From NCBI RefSeq assembly GCF_040187885.1, contig NZ_JBDPLH010000001.1, positions 620,001-684,000 of the forward strand: 64,000 nucleotides of DNA, written 5' to 3'. The translations under genes and the position numbers were made by a program. Position 1 is the stretch's first letter. Each line of letters starts with the position of its first letter. This document shows, one piece after another, positions 1 through 9,946 of this stretch. Source of the DNA: Roseateles_E cavernae. GTDB taxonomy: Bacteria > Pseudomonadota > Gammaproteobacteria > Burkholderiales > Burkholderiaceae_C. The notes beneath the pieces are model-generated. The model searched no databases. It had not been told where the DNA came from and worked only from the letters and a program-made list of their open reading frames with translations.

Positions 1-1295
1 TGCAGCGCCTGCGCGGCGGCTCGGACCAGCTGGCCGCCGCCCGCGCCGGCCTGGCCCACAAGCAGGCGCGCGCCGAGGGCATCGCCGGCCTGGGCGGGCC
101 CAGCGTCAGCCTGAGCGGCGCGGCCTACCGCTACAAGGCCAGCCTGGACATCGATCTGGACCCCTTGTCCCAGCGCCTGGACCAGATCGTTCCGCAATTG
201 CCGCCGCTGCTGGGTCAGGTCTTGCCTGCCCTGCCGCAACTGCCGCACAGCTACACGCTGGAGCGCAGCAACAGCGGCAGCACCGCCTCGCTGTCGGCCG
301 TCTGGCCGCTCTATCTGGGTGGCGCCACCGAGGCCGCGCGCGGCCTGGCCGCCGCCCAGACCGCCGAGGCCAGCGCCGATCTGCAAAGCAGCGAGCATGA
401 GGCGGCCGCGCTGCTGGCACAGCGCTACTTCCTGACGCAGCTGGCGCGCCGCGCCGCGGCGTTGCGCGAGGCCGCCGCCGAGGGCATCGCGGCCCATGAT
501 GCGGCAGCCGAGAAGATGCTCGCCACCGGCGTGCTGTCCAGGCTCGAACGCCTGCAGGCCCGCGCCGCCCTGGAAGACGCCCGCTACCAGGCGCGCAAGG
601 CACGCAGCGATGCGGACCTGGCCGCGCTGGCGCTGGCACGCAGCCTCAAGCTCGACGCCCCGCCCCAGCCCAGCACGCCGCTGGCGCTGAGCCCGCGGCC
701 GCTGCCGCCGCTGCAGGACTTCATCATCGTGGCCCTGGCCAACCATCCGGGCCTGGCCAAGGTGGCGGCCAGGAAGGAGCAGGCCAGCGAACTGCAGCGC
801 GCCGGCAAGGCGCTCAACAAGCCTCAGCTGTTCGCCTTCGGCCAGCGCTCGCTGACGCACAACGGCGACTGGGTGGCCGGCGTCGGCCTGCGCCTGAATC
901 TGTGGGACTCGCTGGACCATGGCGCGCTGGACCGCTCGCACGCCAGCCAGATCGCCCAGGCCGACGCGACCGACGCGCAGGCACGCAGCGATATCGCGCT
1001 GCTGGTCGAGCGCCAGTGGCGGGCCACCGAAAACGCCCGCGAGCAATACCTGAGCCTGCAGGCCCAGGACGAGCTGGCCCATGAGCTGCTGCGCCTGCGC
1101 CAGGCCGGCCTGCGCCAGGGCACCAGCACCACGCTGGACCTGATCGACGCCGAACTGAACCTCGCCAAGCAGCGCACCGCCCGCGCCCAGGTCGCCTATG
1201 ACTATGTGATGGCGCTGACCGGCCTGCTGCAGGCCTGCGCTCAGCTCGACAGCCTGGGCGACTACCTGAACCAGGCCGCCCTGCGCATCGAATGA
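1..1295 (+). CDS. TolC-family outer membrane efflux protein, 5' end missing
   Basis: The reading frame is already open at base 3, so the N-terminus lies left of the window; 430 residues are visible. The sequence is a TolC/OEP-type outer-membrane channel: long alanine-, leucine- and glutamine-rich helical stretches, and two half-repeats, one ending near the LARSLKLDAPP segment and one near the C-terminus (LDLIDAELNLAKQRTARAQVAYDYV, a typical final OEP helix). A TTG at 165 could be mistaken for a start, but good OEP-like sequence continues upstream of it. The stop overlaps the start of the HlyD gene (ATGA). With the next three genes it should form a tripartite exporter across both membranes. 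Substrate unknown. Confidence 0.85.
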   Translation, partial: QRLRGGSDQLAAARAGLAHKQARAEGIAGLGGPSVSLSGAAYRYKASLDIDLDPLSQRLDQIVPQLPPLLGQVLPALPQLPHSYTLERSNSGSTASLSAVWPLYLGGATEAARGLAAAQTAEASADLQSSEHEAAALLAQRYFLTQLARRAAALREAAAEGIAAHDAAAEKMLATGVLSRLERLQARAALEDARYQARKARSDADLAALALARSLKLDAPPQPSTPLALSPRPLPPLQDFIIVALANHPGLAKVAARKEQASELQRAGKALNKPQLFAFGQRSLTHNGDWVAGVGLRLNLWDSLDHGALDRSHASQIAQADATDAQARSDIALLVERQWRATENAREQYLSLQAQDELAHELLRLRQAGLRQGTSTTLDLIDAELNLAKQRTARAQVAYDYVMALTGLLQACAQLDSLGDYLNQAALRIE

Positions 1296-2290
1296 AGAGC
1301 GAGCACACCGCGATGAACGCCAAGCAAGTCCTGACCCCGCTGATCATCGCCCTGGCCGCCGGCCTGGGCATCTACGCGCTCTGGCAGGCCGGCCGCGGCC
1401 CCGAGCAGGCGCCGATCCAGGGCATGATGGAAGCGCAGGAAACCGATATCGCGCCCAAGCTGACCGGCCGCATCGCCGAGCTGCGGGTGCAGGAGGGCCA
1501 GGCCATCGCCAAGGGCGAGCTGCTGCTGCGCATCGACAGCCCCGAGGTCCAGGCCAAGCTGGCCCAGGCCAGCAATGCCGAGGCCGCAGCCTCGGCGGTG
1601 GTGCTGAAGGCGCACAACGGCGCCCGCCCGCAGGAGATCCGGATGGCACGCGCCAACTACGAGCGCGCCCAGGCCGGCGCCGAGCTGGCCAGGAAAAGCC
1701 ATGAGCGGGTCGAGAGCCTGCACCGCGACGGCCTGGTGGCCACGCAAAAACGCGACGAGGCCGAGGCCAACTGGCGCGCCAGCGAACGCCTGGCCGAGGC
1801 CGCCAAGGCGCAATGGGAGCTGGCCCAGGCGGGCGCCCGTGCTGAGGACCAGGCGGCCGCCAGCGCCCAGGCCCGCCAGGTGGCCGGCCTGGTGCAGGAG
1901 GTCGAGGCGGCCCGCGCCGAGACCGAGCTGAAGAGCCCGGTGGCCGGTACCGTGGCCAAGCTGCTGGCCAAGGTCGGCGAGCTGTCGCCGGCCGGCGTGC
2001 CGGTCGTGACCGTTGTCGACCTGGCCGATCAATGGGCCGTGTTCAACGTGCGCGAGGACCAGCTGGCACGCTTCGCGATCGGGGCCGAGTTCGAGGCCCG
2101 CCTGCCGGCCCTGCCCGAGCAGCCACGCCTGCGCTTCAAGGTCACCGCCTCCAAGGTGCTGCCCGACTTCGCCACCTGGCGCGCCACCCGCGGCAACCAG
2201 GGCTATGACCTGCGCACCTTCGAGGTCAAGGCGCGGCCGCTGCAGCCCATCCAGGGCGCCCGCCCGGGCATGAGCGTGCTGCTGCCGTGA
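1292..2290 (+). CDS. HlyD/EmrA-family periplasmic adaptor (membrane fusion) protein
   Basis: A 332-residue membrane-fusion protein linking an inner-membrane pump to the outer-membrane channel. One N-terminal membrane anchor (about residues 12-31) is followed by a split lipoyl domain (GRIAELRVQEGQAIAKGELL about 56-75, and SPVAGTVAKLLAKVGE about 212-227) flanking a long Ala/Glu/Arg coiled-coil hairpin, then a beta-barrel part with VFNVRED. This is the standard HlyD order. The ATG at 1292 overlaps the upstream stop; an internal ATG at 1313 (MNAKQV) is an alternative start. Its stop overlaps the GTG of the next permease, so the four genes are translationally coupled. Confidence 0.88.
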   Translation: MKSEHTAMNAKQVLTPLIIALAAGLGIYALWQAGRGPEQAPIQGMMEAQETDIAPKLTGRIAELRVQEGQAIAKGELLLRIDSPEVQAKLAQASNAEAAASAVVLKAHNGARPQEIRMARANYERAQAGAELARKSHERVESLHRDGLVATQKRDEAEANWRASERLAEAAKAQWELAQAGARAEDQAAASAQARQVAGLVQEVEAARAETELKSPVAGTVAKLLAKVGELSPAGVPVVTVVDLADQWAVFNVREDQLARFAIGAEFEARLPALPEQPRLRFKVTASKVLPDFATWRATRGNQGYDLRTFEVKARPLQPIQGARPGMSVLLP

Positions 2291-3465
2291 CTTCGGGCCG
2301 GCGCTCGGCTTGGGCCAAGGTCTGGGCGCGCGAATGGGCACAGCTGCGCGCCAGCCCGCTGGACCTGGCCATGCTCTCCTGGGTGCCGCTGCTGCTGGGC
2401 CTCTTGATGCTGTGGACCTTCTCGGCCGGCCTGGCGAGCCGGCTGCCCATCGCCGTGCTGGACCAGGACCACAGCGCCGCATCGCGCCAGCTGCAACGCC
2501 TGCTCGATGCCGCGCCAGGCCTGCGCCTGGCCCGGCCGCTGGCCGATGCGGCCGAGGCCCGTAGCGCGCTGCAGGGCGGCGCGGTCTATGCGGTGCTGGT
2601 GATCCCGGCGGGCCTGGCCCGCGAACTCAAGAGCGGCCGCGCCGCCAGCGTCACCTTGCTGCACAACGCCCAGTTTGCGACCCACTCGGGCCTGATCCAG
2701 AGGGATGTGCGCGGCGCGGTCGGCACGATGTCGGCCGGCATCGAGATCCTGGCGCGCGAGAAGCGCGGCCAGGCGCCACAGGCCGCGACGCAGGGCTTCG
2801 AGCCGCTGCGCGCGGGCCTGGGCTCGCAGTACAACCCGGCGCTGAACTACCAGCAGTTCCTGGCCACGGCGCTGATGCCGGCCCTGTTGCATCTGCTGGC
2901 CATGGTGGCCGGCGCCTGGACCGTGGGCCGCGAGCTGCGTGACGGCACGAGCCCGGCCTGGCTGGACACTGCCGGGGCTCAGGCCTGGCCGGCCCTGCTG
3001 GCCAAGCTGGCGCCCGCCTGGCTGCTGCTGGGCGCGGTCGACGCAGCCCTGCTGCTGGCGCTGCTGGGCCTCGGGCTGCTGCCCTCGGGCGCTCCGATGC
3101 TGCTGGCCCTGCATGCGGCGCTGCTGGCGCTGTATCTGGCGCTGGGCGCGGCCGTGGCCTTGCTGGCGCGCTCGCTGCGCCTGGCCTTGTCGGCGGCCGG
3201 CTTCATCACCGCGCCGGCTTTTGCCTTCTCCGGCATCGGTTTTCCGCTGATGGCCATGCCCGAGGGCGCGCGGCTCTGGGCCGAGGCGCTGCCGCTGACC
3301 TGGCTGATGCAGGCCCAGGTCGGCCTGCTGCAGCAGGGCTGGGCGGCGCAGCGCGCGCTGCCGCTGCTGGCTGCGCTGACGGCCGCTGCGCTGGCCCTGC
3401 TGGCGCTGGCCGCCTGGCGGCTGCCGCGTGTGGCCCATGACCCGGCCGCCTGGGGCAAGCGCTGA
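2287..3465 (+). CDS. ABC-2 type transporter permease (YhhJ/YbhS-like), first of two
   Basis: A 392-residue inner-membrane protein of the ABC2_membrane_3 type: one N-terminal membrane helix (about 29-49), a large extracytoplasmic domain opening with IAVLDQDHSAASRQLQ (typical of YhhJ/YbhR/YbhS permeases), and a cluster of about five hydrophobic helices from residue 200 to the C-terminus. GTG start overlapping the HlyD stop (GTGA). It should pair with the next gene as the membrane part of an ABC exporter. No Walker A or LSGGQ motif occurs in either permease or in the adaptor, so the ATPase is not encoded here. Substrate cannot be told. Confidence 0.85.
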   Translation: MTSGRRSAWAKVWAREWAQLRASPLDLAMLSWVPLLLGLLMLWTFSAGLASRLPIAVLDQDHSAASRQLQRLLDAAPGLRLARPLADAAEARSALQGGAVYAVLVIPAGLARELKSGRAASVTLLHNAQFATHSGLIQRDVRGAVGTMSAGIEILAREKRGQAPQAATQGFEPLRAGLGSQYNPALNYQQFLATALMPALLHLLAMVAGAWTVGRELRDGTSPAWLDTAGAQAWPALLAKLAPAWLLLGAVDAALLLALLGLGLLPSGAPMLLALHAALLALYLALGAAVALLARSLRLALSAAGFITAPAFAFSGIGFPLMAMPEGARLWAEALPLTWLMQAQVGLLQQGWAAQRALPLLAALTAAALALLALAAWRLPRVAHDPAAWGKR

Positions 3466-4628
3466 TGAGCGGCTGGCTGCGCGAAGTCGTCGGCACCTGG
3501 CGCGCGGTGCTGCGCGATCCCGGCGTGCTGCTGATGCTCTTGATCGCGCCGCTGATCTATTCCTTCTTCTACCCCTGGCCTTATGCGAGCGAGCAGCTGC
3601 AGCGGGTGCCGGTGGCCATCGTCGACCAGGATCACAGCGCCCTGAGCCGCCAGATCCAGCGCTTCGCCCAGGCCAGCCCGCGCCTGGAGCTGGCGCTGCT
3701 GACGGCCGACGAGGGCCGGGCCCGGGCCGCGCTGGCGGCCGGCGAGATCCAGGGCTATGTGCTGCTGCCGGCCGGACTCAAGCGCGAGGCCGGCCGCGGC
3801 CGGGCTCAGGTCGTGCCGGTGCTGGCCGACGGCGCCTACTTCCTCGCCAACAAGATCGTGCTGCTGGGTTTTGCCGAGGTGCTGGGCACGGTATCGGCCG
3901 GCATCGAGCTGCGCCAGCTGCAGGCCCAGGGTCAGTCGCCGCGGCAGGCCGCCGCCAGCCGCAGCCCGCTGAATGTGGAGCTGGCCGCACTCTACAACCC
4001 GCATGAGGGCTATGGCAGCGCGGTGGTGCCGGCGGTGGCGGTGCTGATCGTGCAGCAGCTGCTGCTGATCGGTATCGCGATGTGGGTGGGCCAGCGCTTC
4101 GAGGACCGCACGCGGCCCGCCGAGAGCCTCGCCCTCTGGAGCGCCCGCTGCATGGCCTTCGCCAGCTTCGGCGGGCTCAGCGCGGCCTGGTTCTTCGTGC
4201 TGATCTTCCCCTTCTTCGGCTATGCCCATGGCGGCAACCCGGCCGGCGCGGCGCTGCTGCTGCTGCCTTTTTGCTGGGCCATCGCGGCGGCCGGCGTGGC
4301 GCTGGGCGCGCTGCTGGCCGAACGCGAGCGGGCCATGCAGCTCTTGTTGTGCAGCTCGCTGCCTATGGCCTTTCTGGCCGGCTTCTCGTGGCCGCGTGAG
4401 GCCCTGCCGGCGCCGCTGTGGTGGCTGGGCGAGCTCTTGATACCGGCGGTACCTGGCATCCAGGGCTTTGTGCGGCTCAACCAGATGGGCGCGCCGCTGC
4501 ACGCCGTCGGCCCGCAGCTGCTGGCCTTGTGCGGCCAGGCGCTGGGCTACAGCCTGCTGGCGGCCTGGGCACTGCGGCGCCGGCCGGCCGCGCTCAGGCC
4601 GGCAGCGGTGCCTGGCCTTCCAGGATGA
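3465..4628 (+). CDS. ABC-2 type transporter permease, second of two
   Basis: A 387-residue paralogue of the preceding permease with the same layout: N-terminal helix (LLMLLIAPLIYSFFYP), an extracytoplasmic domain starting VAIVDQDHSALSRQIQRF, and a C-terminal five-helix membrane block. Start and stop overlap by one base (TGATG), showing tight coupling. This is the last gene of the operon: the next gene lies on the other strand and the two 3' ends overlap by 35 bases. Paired ABC-2 permeases of this family normally work as a heterodimer with an ATPase such as the RbbA/YbhF type. None is visible, so it is either left of the window, elsewhere, or shared. Confidence 0.85.
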   Translation: MSGWLREVVGTWRAVLRDPGVLLMLLIAPLIYSFFYPWPYASEQLQRVPVAIVDQDHSALSRQIQRFAQASPRLELALLTADEGRARAALAAGEIQGYVLLPAGLKREAGRGRAQVVPVLADGAYFLANKIVLLGFAEVLGTVSAGIELRQLQAQGQSPRQAAASRSPLNVELAALYNPHEGYGSAVVPAVAVLIVQQLLLIGIAMWVGQRFEDRTRPAESLALWSARCMAFASFGGLSAAWFFVLIFPFFGYAHGGNPAGAALLLLPFCWAIAAAGVALGALLAERERAMQLLLCSSLPMAFLAGFSWPREALPAPLWWLGELLIPAVPGIQGFVRLNQMGAPLHAVGPQLLALCGQALGYSLLAAWALRRRPAALRPAAVPGLPG

Positions 4629-5340
4629 CAAAGGCGTCGTCGGCCGGCCGGTAGTCCAGCAAGCGGCGCGTCTGGTCTATGGCCAGGCGCTTGTAGCGGT
4701 TGTCGGACACGCCGTGCACCACATGGAAACCGCTCAGCTCGGCCTCGACGCAGCGCTGCAGCAGCTGCACCACATCGCGCTCGCTGATGAAGGCGGCCAC
4801 ATCGCGCGGGCTGTGCTGCTGGCCCGGCGCAAACTCGGCGACATTGGCGATGCGCACCGCCACGGTCGTCATCATGCCGTCCTGCGCGAACAGCGCGGCC
4901 AGCGCCTCGCCGAAGGCCTTGCTGGCGCCGTAGAGGTTCTTGGGGCGCGGCGCCATCTGCTCCTGCACCTGCAGGTCCAGCGCATAGCCCTCGACGGCCT
5001 GGGCACTGCTGGCAAAGACAAAGCGCCGGCAGCCCTGGGCCCGGGCGGCGGTGAACAGGTTGTAGCTGCCGACGATATTGACCGGCAGCAACGAGCCCAT
5101 GAAGTCGGCCTCCGGCGAAGGGTCGGCCGCCAGATGGATCACCGTGTCAATGCCGGCACAGGCGCGCATGCAGGCCTGGGCATCGCTGATGTCCAGCGCC
5201 AGCACCTCGGCGCCGGACTCGGCCAGGCCTGCGGTGGCGATATCGGCCAGGCGCAGGGCCGAGCGGTCCGGCTGCGCCCGCCAGAAGGCACGGCCTATGC
5301 GGCCGGCGGCGCCGGTGATCAGGATCGTCGCAGTCGTCAT
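4594..5340 (-). CDS. NAD-dependent epimerase/dehydratase family protein (uronate dehydrogenase-like)
   Basis: An extended-SDR enzyme of 248 residues. The Rossmann motif TGAAGRIG is at residues 9-16, HLAAD at 69-73, a serine pair near 111-112, and the catalytic Y137-GAS-K141. The NIVGSYNLFTAARAQG stretch and overall size resemble bacterial uronate dehydrogenases and related NAD(P)-dependent oxidoreductases, but substrate-specific residues cannot be confirmed by eye. The start is the ATG at 5340 (MTTATILITG), with an AAGAAAG ribosome-binding site just upstream; the frame stays open further upstream but there the sequence is not protein-like. Convergent with the export operon. It stands alone, so the pathway is not shown by context. 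Confidence 0.8.
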   Translation of the reverse strand: MTTATILITGAAGRIGRAFWRAQPDRSALRLADIATAGLAESGAEVLALDISDAQACMRACAGIDTVIHLAADPSPEADFMGSLLPVNIVGSYNLFTAARAQGCRRFVFASSAQAVEGYALDLQVQEQMAPRPKNLYGASKAFGEALAALFAQDGMMTTVAVRIANVAEFAPGQQHSPRDVAAFISERDVVQLLQRCVEAELSGFHVVHGVSDNRYKRLAIDQTRRLLDYRPADDAFVILEGQAPLPA

Positions 5341-5542
5341 TGCTGGTCTTTCTTGCTCATCGCTCGGGTCGTGGTCCGCGCCACCAAGCATGCATGAGGC
5401 ATCGATGGAGTCGGGTAGGCCGCACTGTAGCGACTGCGAATCCTCGCAAAAACCCCGAGTGACGCGGCCGGCCGGGCCTGTATCCTTCGGCCGCCGTGAT
5501 CGGCGGCATCTCCAACAATATCCTCGATACCGAGGGAGGCTC

Positions 5543-6115
5543 ATGTACAAATCCATCTCGAAGGGCGGCATCGCCCTGTCCGTCACTCTGGTCGCACTGC
5601 TGTCGGCCGGTTGCGCCACCAAGGCGCCGCCCTACCAACCCTCTCTGGACAACGTCCAGGCGATCAAGAAGCTGCCACAGTCTCTGGCGCTGGGCGTGTT
5701 CTCAGTCAATGCAGGTGCGGCCGGTGCTCAGTCCATCGGCTTGCGCGGCTCCAGCATGGAGTCGCCGGTCGGTGCGAACTACGCCGCCTATCTGGCCGAC
5801 GCACTGCGCCAGGAACTGGTGCTCGCGGGCAAACTCGATCCCCAGTCAAAGCTGGAGATCAGCGGACTGTTGCTGAAGAACGATATCGACGCTTCCGGCT
5901 TCTCGACGGCCAGCGGCGAGATTGAGGCCCGCTTCATCGTCAAGAACGCCGGCCAAACACGCTACGAGAAGACCCACAGAACCACTCTGAACTGGGAGTC
6001 GTCCTTCATGGGCGCCGTTGCGATTCCCAAGGCCCAGCAGCAGTACCCGGTGGTCGTTCAGGCGCTGATCACCCGCTTGTTCGCCGACGCCGAGTTTCTG
6101 GCTGCATTGAAGTGA
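5543..6115 (+). CDS. Putative lipoprotein, first of a related pair
   Basis: A 190-residue exported lipoprotein: a type II signal peptide ends in LSAGC, with the acylated cysteine at residue 24. The start is the ATG at 5543, preceded by GGGAGG; the frame is open much further upstream, but a ribosome-binding site and signal peptide fix this start. The mature part begins PPYQPSLDNVQAIKKLP, which matches the start of the next lipoprotein in pattern (P-x-L-x-NVQA). Likely a periplasm-facing outer-membrane lipoprotein, loosely like the YajG type. Function unknown. It and the next gene (7 bases downstream) look like an operon and show somewhat lower GC than their neighbours. Confidence 0.75.
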   Translation: MYKSISKGGIALSVTLVALLSAGCATKAPPYQPSLDNVQAIKKLPQSLALGVFSVNAGAAGAQSIGLRGSSMESPVGANYAAYLADALRQELVLAGKLDPQSKLEISGLLLKNDIDASGFSTASGEIEARFIVKNAGQTRYEKTHRTTLNWESSFMGAVAIPKAQQQYPVVVQALITRLFADAEFLAALK

Positions 6116-6122
6116 GGCCGAG

Positions 6123-6710
6123 ATGACACGTTTCCTGATGCTGCTGTCCTGGGTGAGTCTGGTGCTGATCGCCACCGGCTGCGCCCACCCGATCTCACTG
6201 AGCCCCAATCTGGCAAATGTTCAAGCGCCGGCCGGCACCAAGCTGGAGCGCAAGATCGGCCTGATCGTCACCGCCGAGGACCGTCAACGCGAAGTGAATT
6301 CGCCTGGCGGCGGCGGAGACAAGCTCAGTTACTTTCCCTATCGCGACCTTGAGGTAGGGATCTACCATGCGCTGAGCCAGAGCTTTGCCGATGTCAGCAA
6401 GATCAGCGGCCCCAGCGACCCATTGATCAAGTCCGAGAACCTCAACTACATCGTCAAGCCCAGCATTGCGACCACCTCCTGGTCACAAAGCCTGGTGACC
6501 TGGCCGCCCACCTTGTTCACGGTTGAACTCAGCGGTGCGGTGCTTGACCCCCAGGGGCAGCCCGTGACGGAAATTCGGGTGCAAGGCGAGGGGCGGGCCG
6601 AGTTCGACGAGTTCAAGAGCGACTTCTCGCTGGCCGCACGACGGGCCTCGGAAGATGCCTTGAAGAAGCTGGTCAAGGCCCTGAGCGACAGCGGCAACAA
6701 GCTGCGCTGA
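6123..6710 (+). CDS. Putative lipoprotein, second of the pair (YajG-like)
   Basis: A 195-residue lipoprotein with signal peptide and lipobox IATGC (cysteine 20). It opens with SPNLANVQAPAGTKLERKIGLIV, resembling both the preceding lipoprotein and the general YajG pattern of a short strand followed by a GLIV core. A middle stretch (DKLSYFPYRDLEVGIYHALSQ) suggests an alpha/beta domain. ATG start with GAGG upstream, 7 bases after the previous stop, so the two are co-transcribed. No enzyme motif is visible. The pair probably arose by duplication and divergence; function unknown. Confidence 0.75.
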   Translation: MTRFLMLLSWVSLVLIATGCAHPISLSPNLANVQAPAGTKLERKIGLIVTAEDRQREVNSPGGGGDKLSYFPYRDLEVGIYHALSQSFADVSKISGPSDPLIKSENLNYIVKPSIATTSWSQSLVTWPPTLFTVELSGAVLDPQGQPVTEIRVQGEGRAEFDEFKSDFSLAARRASEDALKKLVKALSDSGNKLR

Positions 6711-6742
6711 GTAGTCAGGAGCGGCGATCTTGCTGCTGGTAC

Positions 6743-6771
6743 ATTGCCTGCTGCGACTCGTAGCAGGCAAT
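6743..6771. promoter_or_regulatory. 10-bp inverted repeat immediately upstream of the PfpI-like gene
   Basis: Perfect arms ATTGCCTGCT (6743-6752) and AGCAGGCAAT (6762-6771) are separated by 9 bases and end 2 bases before the ATG at 6774. The arm centres lie about two helical turns apart, which suits a dimeric repressor. As RNA, the same sequence would fold a hairpin over the ribosome-binding region. No T-run follows, so a terminator for the upstream lipoprotein pair is less likely. Which reading is right cannot be decided from sequence alone. Confidence 0.5.
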
Positions 6772-6773
6772 TC

Positions 6774-7379
6774 ATGCATATCGCCATCCTCAGCTTCGAC
6801 GGCTTCAACGAGCTCGACAGCTTCATCGCGCTGGGTCTGCTGAACCGGCTGCGGCCGCAGGGCTTCAGCGCCGAGCTGTGCGGGCCGGGCAGCCATGTGA
6901 CATCGATGAACGGCGTCACGGTGCAGCTGCAGCGGCCGCTGGAGTGGGCCAACGAGGCCGATGTCGTGCTGTTCGGCTCGGGCCTCTACACCCGCGCGAT
7001 TGCCGAGAACAGCGCGCTGCTGGACCGGCTGCAGCTCGACCCGGTGCGCCAGCTGATCGGCGCGCAATGCTCGGGCACCCTGTTGATGGCCCGCCTGGGC
7101 CTGCTGGGCGACTGCCCCGCCTGCACCGATCTGACGACCAAGCCCTGGGTCGTCGAGGCCGGCGCCGTGGTGCTGGACGAACCCTTCCACGCCCGCGGCC
7201 CCATCGCCACCGCCGGCGGCTGCCTGGCCTCGCAATACCTGGCCACCTGGGTGATGCTGAAGAAAGCCGGCGAAGCCGCCGCCCGCGAGGCGCTGCACTA
7301 TGTGGCGCCGGTGGGGGAGAAGCAGGCCTATGTGGAGCGGCTGCTGGCGCTTGTCAAACCCTTCACCGCGCCGGCTTGA
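6774..7379 (+). CDS. DJ-1/PfpI family protein
   Basis: A 201-residue class I glutamine amidotransferase-like protein of the DJ-1/PfpI superfamily. The nucleophile elbow is AQCSG with Cys99, and the conserved acidic residue expected near the active cysteine is in DGFNELD (Glu13/Asp15). Members act as proteases, deglycases, hydratases or transcription cofactors, so the reaction is open. No AraC-type DNA-binding domain is fused. The start is the ATG at 6774, where homology-like sequence begins; it sits directly behind a 10-bp inverted repeat. A single gene between the lipoprotein pair and prfC. Confidence 0.8.
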   Translation: MHIAILSFDGFNELDSFIALGLLNRLRPQGFSAELCGPGSHVTSMNGVTVQLQRPLEWANEADVVLFGSGLYTRAIAENSALLDRLQLDPVRQLIGAQCSGTLLMARLGLLGDCPACTDLTTKPWVVEAGAVVLDEPFHARGPIATAGGCLASQYLATWVMLKKAGEAAAREALHYVAPVGEKQAYVERLLALVKPFTAPA

Positions 7380-7438
7380 ACCGAGCCGCCGCAGGGCAGC
7401 GGCGATAATCGCCGGTTAGCCCCCTGCCCGACCCCGCC

Positions 7439-9067
<1,629 letters not shown>

Positions 9068-9137
9068 CGCCAAAAGCTTGGCATTGCTGGCGCTAGCGCG
9101 TCATCGGGCCATCACCGGGCCTGCCTACACTGGCCCG

Positions 9138-9905
9138 ATGCAGAAGCAACAGGGAGCCACCCGGCTGGATCGACGGGCGTTCACGGCGCTGGCCTTGATG
9201 GGGCTGGGTGGCGCGCGGGCGGCCGACACCCGGCTGCGCGGCTTCACCGAGAACCTGCCACCGCTGAACCATGAGATCGAGGGCCAGCCCGGCGGCTTCA
9301 GCGTCGAGCTGCTGCGGCTGATCGCCGCCGAGGTGGAGCTGCCGATAGACATCGAGGTCATGCCCTGGCCACGCGCTCAGCAGGGCGCGGCCCAGACCTC
9401 GACCAGCCTGCTGTTCTCGCTGACCCGCACACCCGCGCGGGAGGCGCAGTTCCAGTGGGTGGGACCGATCGGGCCGCGCCGCATCATGATTTACCGGCTC
9501 GGCCCACGCACCGACATCCGGCTCAGCAGCCTGCAGCAGTTGCAGGGCCACCGGATCGGTGTGGTGCGCGACTCGGCGGCGGCACGCCAGCTGCTGGCCG
9601 ACGGGCTGCGGCCCGAGGAGCATCTGGAATGGGCGCTGGATGACGAGAGCAATCTGCGCAAGCTGCTGGCCGGCCGCATGTCGCTGCTGCTGATGCTGGA
9701 CTGGGCGGCCGCCTGGCATCTGCGCCGGCTGCAGCTGCCTCTGGACACACTGAGTGCCGTGCTGCCCTACGACATCGACAAGTCCTACTGGTACGGCCTG
9801 CCGCCCGACACCGACCCGGCCCTGGTGAAGCGCCTGCAGACGGCGCTGGACCGTATCAAGCGCGACGGCCGCTATGCGCAGCTGCGGCAGCGCTACTTCG
9901 CCTGA
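9138..9905 (+). CDS. Periplasmic substrate-binding protein, family 3 (solitary)
   Basis: A 255-residue SBP_bac_3-type protein. The N-terminus (LDRRAFTALALMGLGGARAA) is a signal peptide with a twin arginine, so export by Tat is possible. The mature protein shows the usual PBP2 order: FTENLPPLNHEIEGQPGGFSVELLRLIAAEV, then EVMPWPRAQQ, then LLFSLTRTPAREAQFQWVGPI, and a C-terminal YAQLRQRYF. Such proteins bind amino acids or other small ligands, but this one has no permease or ATPase beside it. The start is the ATG at 9138 because the signal peptide begins there. Two similar solitary proteins occur at 27621 and 55935. Confidence 0.82.
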   Translation: MQKQQGATRLDRRAFTALALMGLGGARAADTRLRGFTENLPPLNHEIEGQPGGFSVELLRLIAAEVELPIDIEVMPWPRAQQGAAQTSTSLLFSLTRTPAREAQFQWVGPIGPRRIMIYRLGPRTDIRLSSLQQLQGHRIGVVRDSAAARQLLADGLRPEEHLEWALDDESNLRKLLAGRMSLLLMLDWAAAWHLRRLQLPLDTLSAVLPYDIDKSYWYGLPPDTDPALVKRLQTALDRIKRDGRYAQLRQRYFA

Positions 9906-9946
9906 ATCGCTAGACTGGCGGGGCCCACCGTCGCCCAAGGCCGCCC

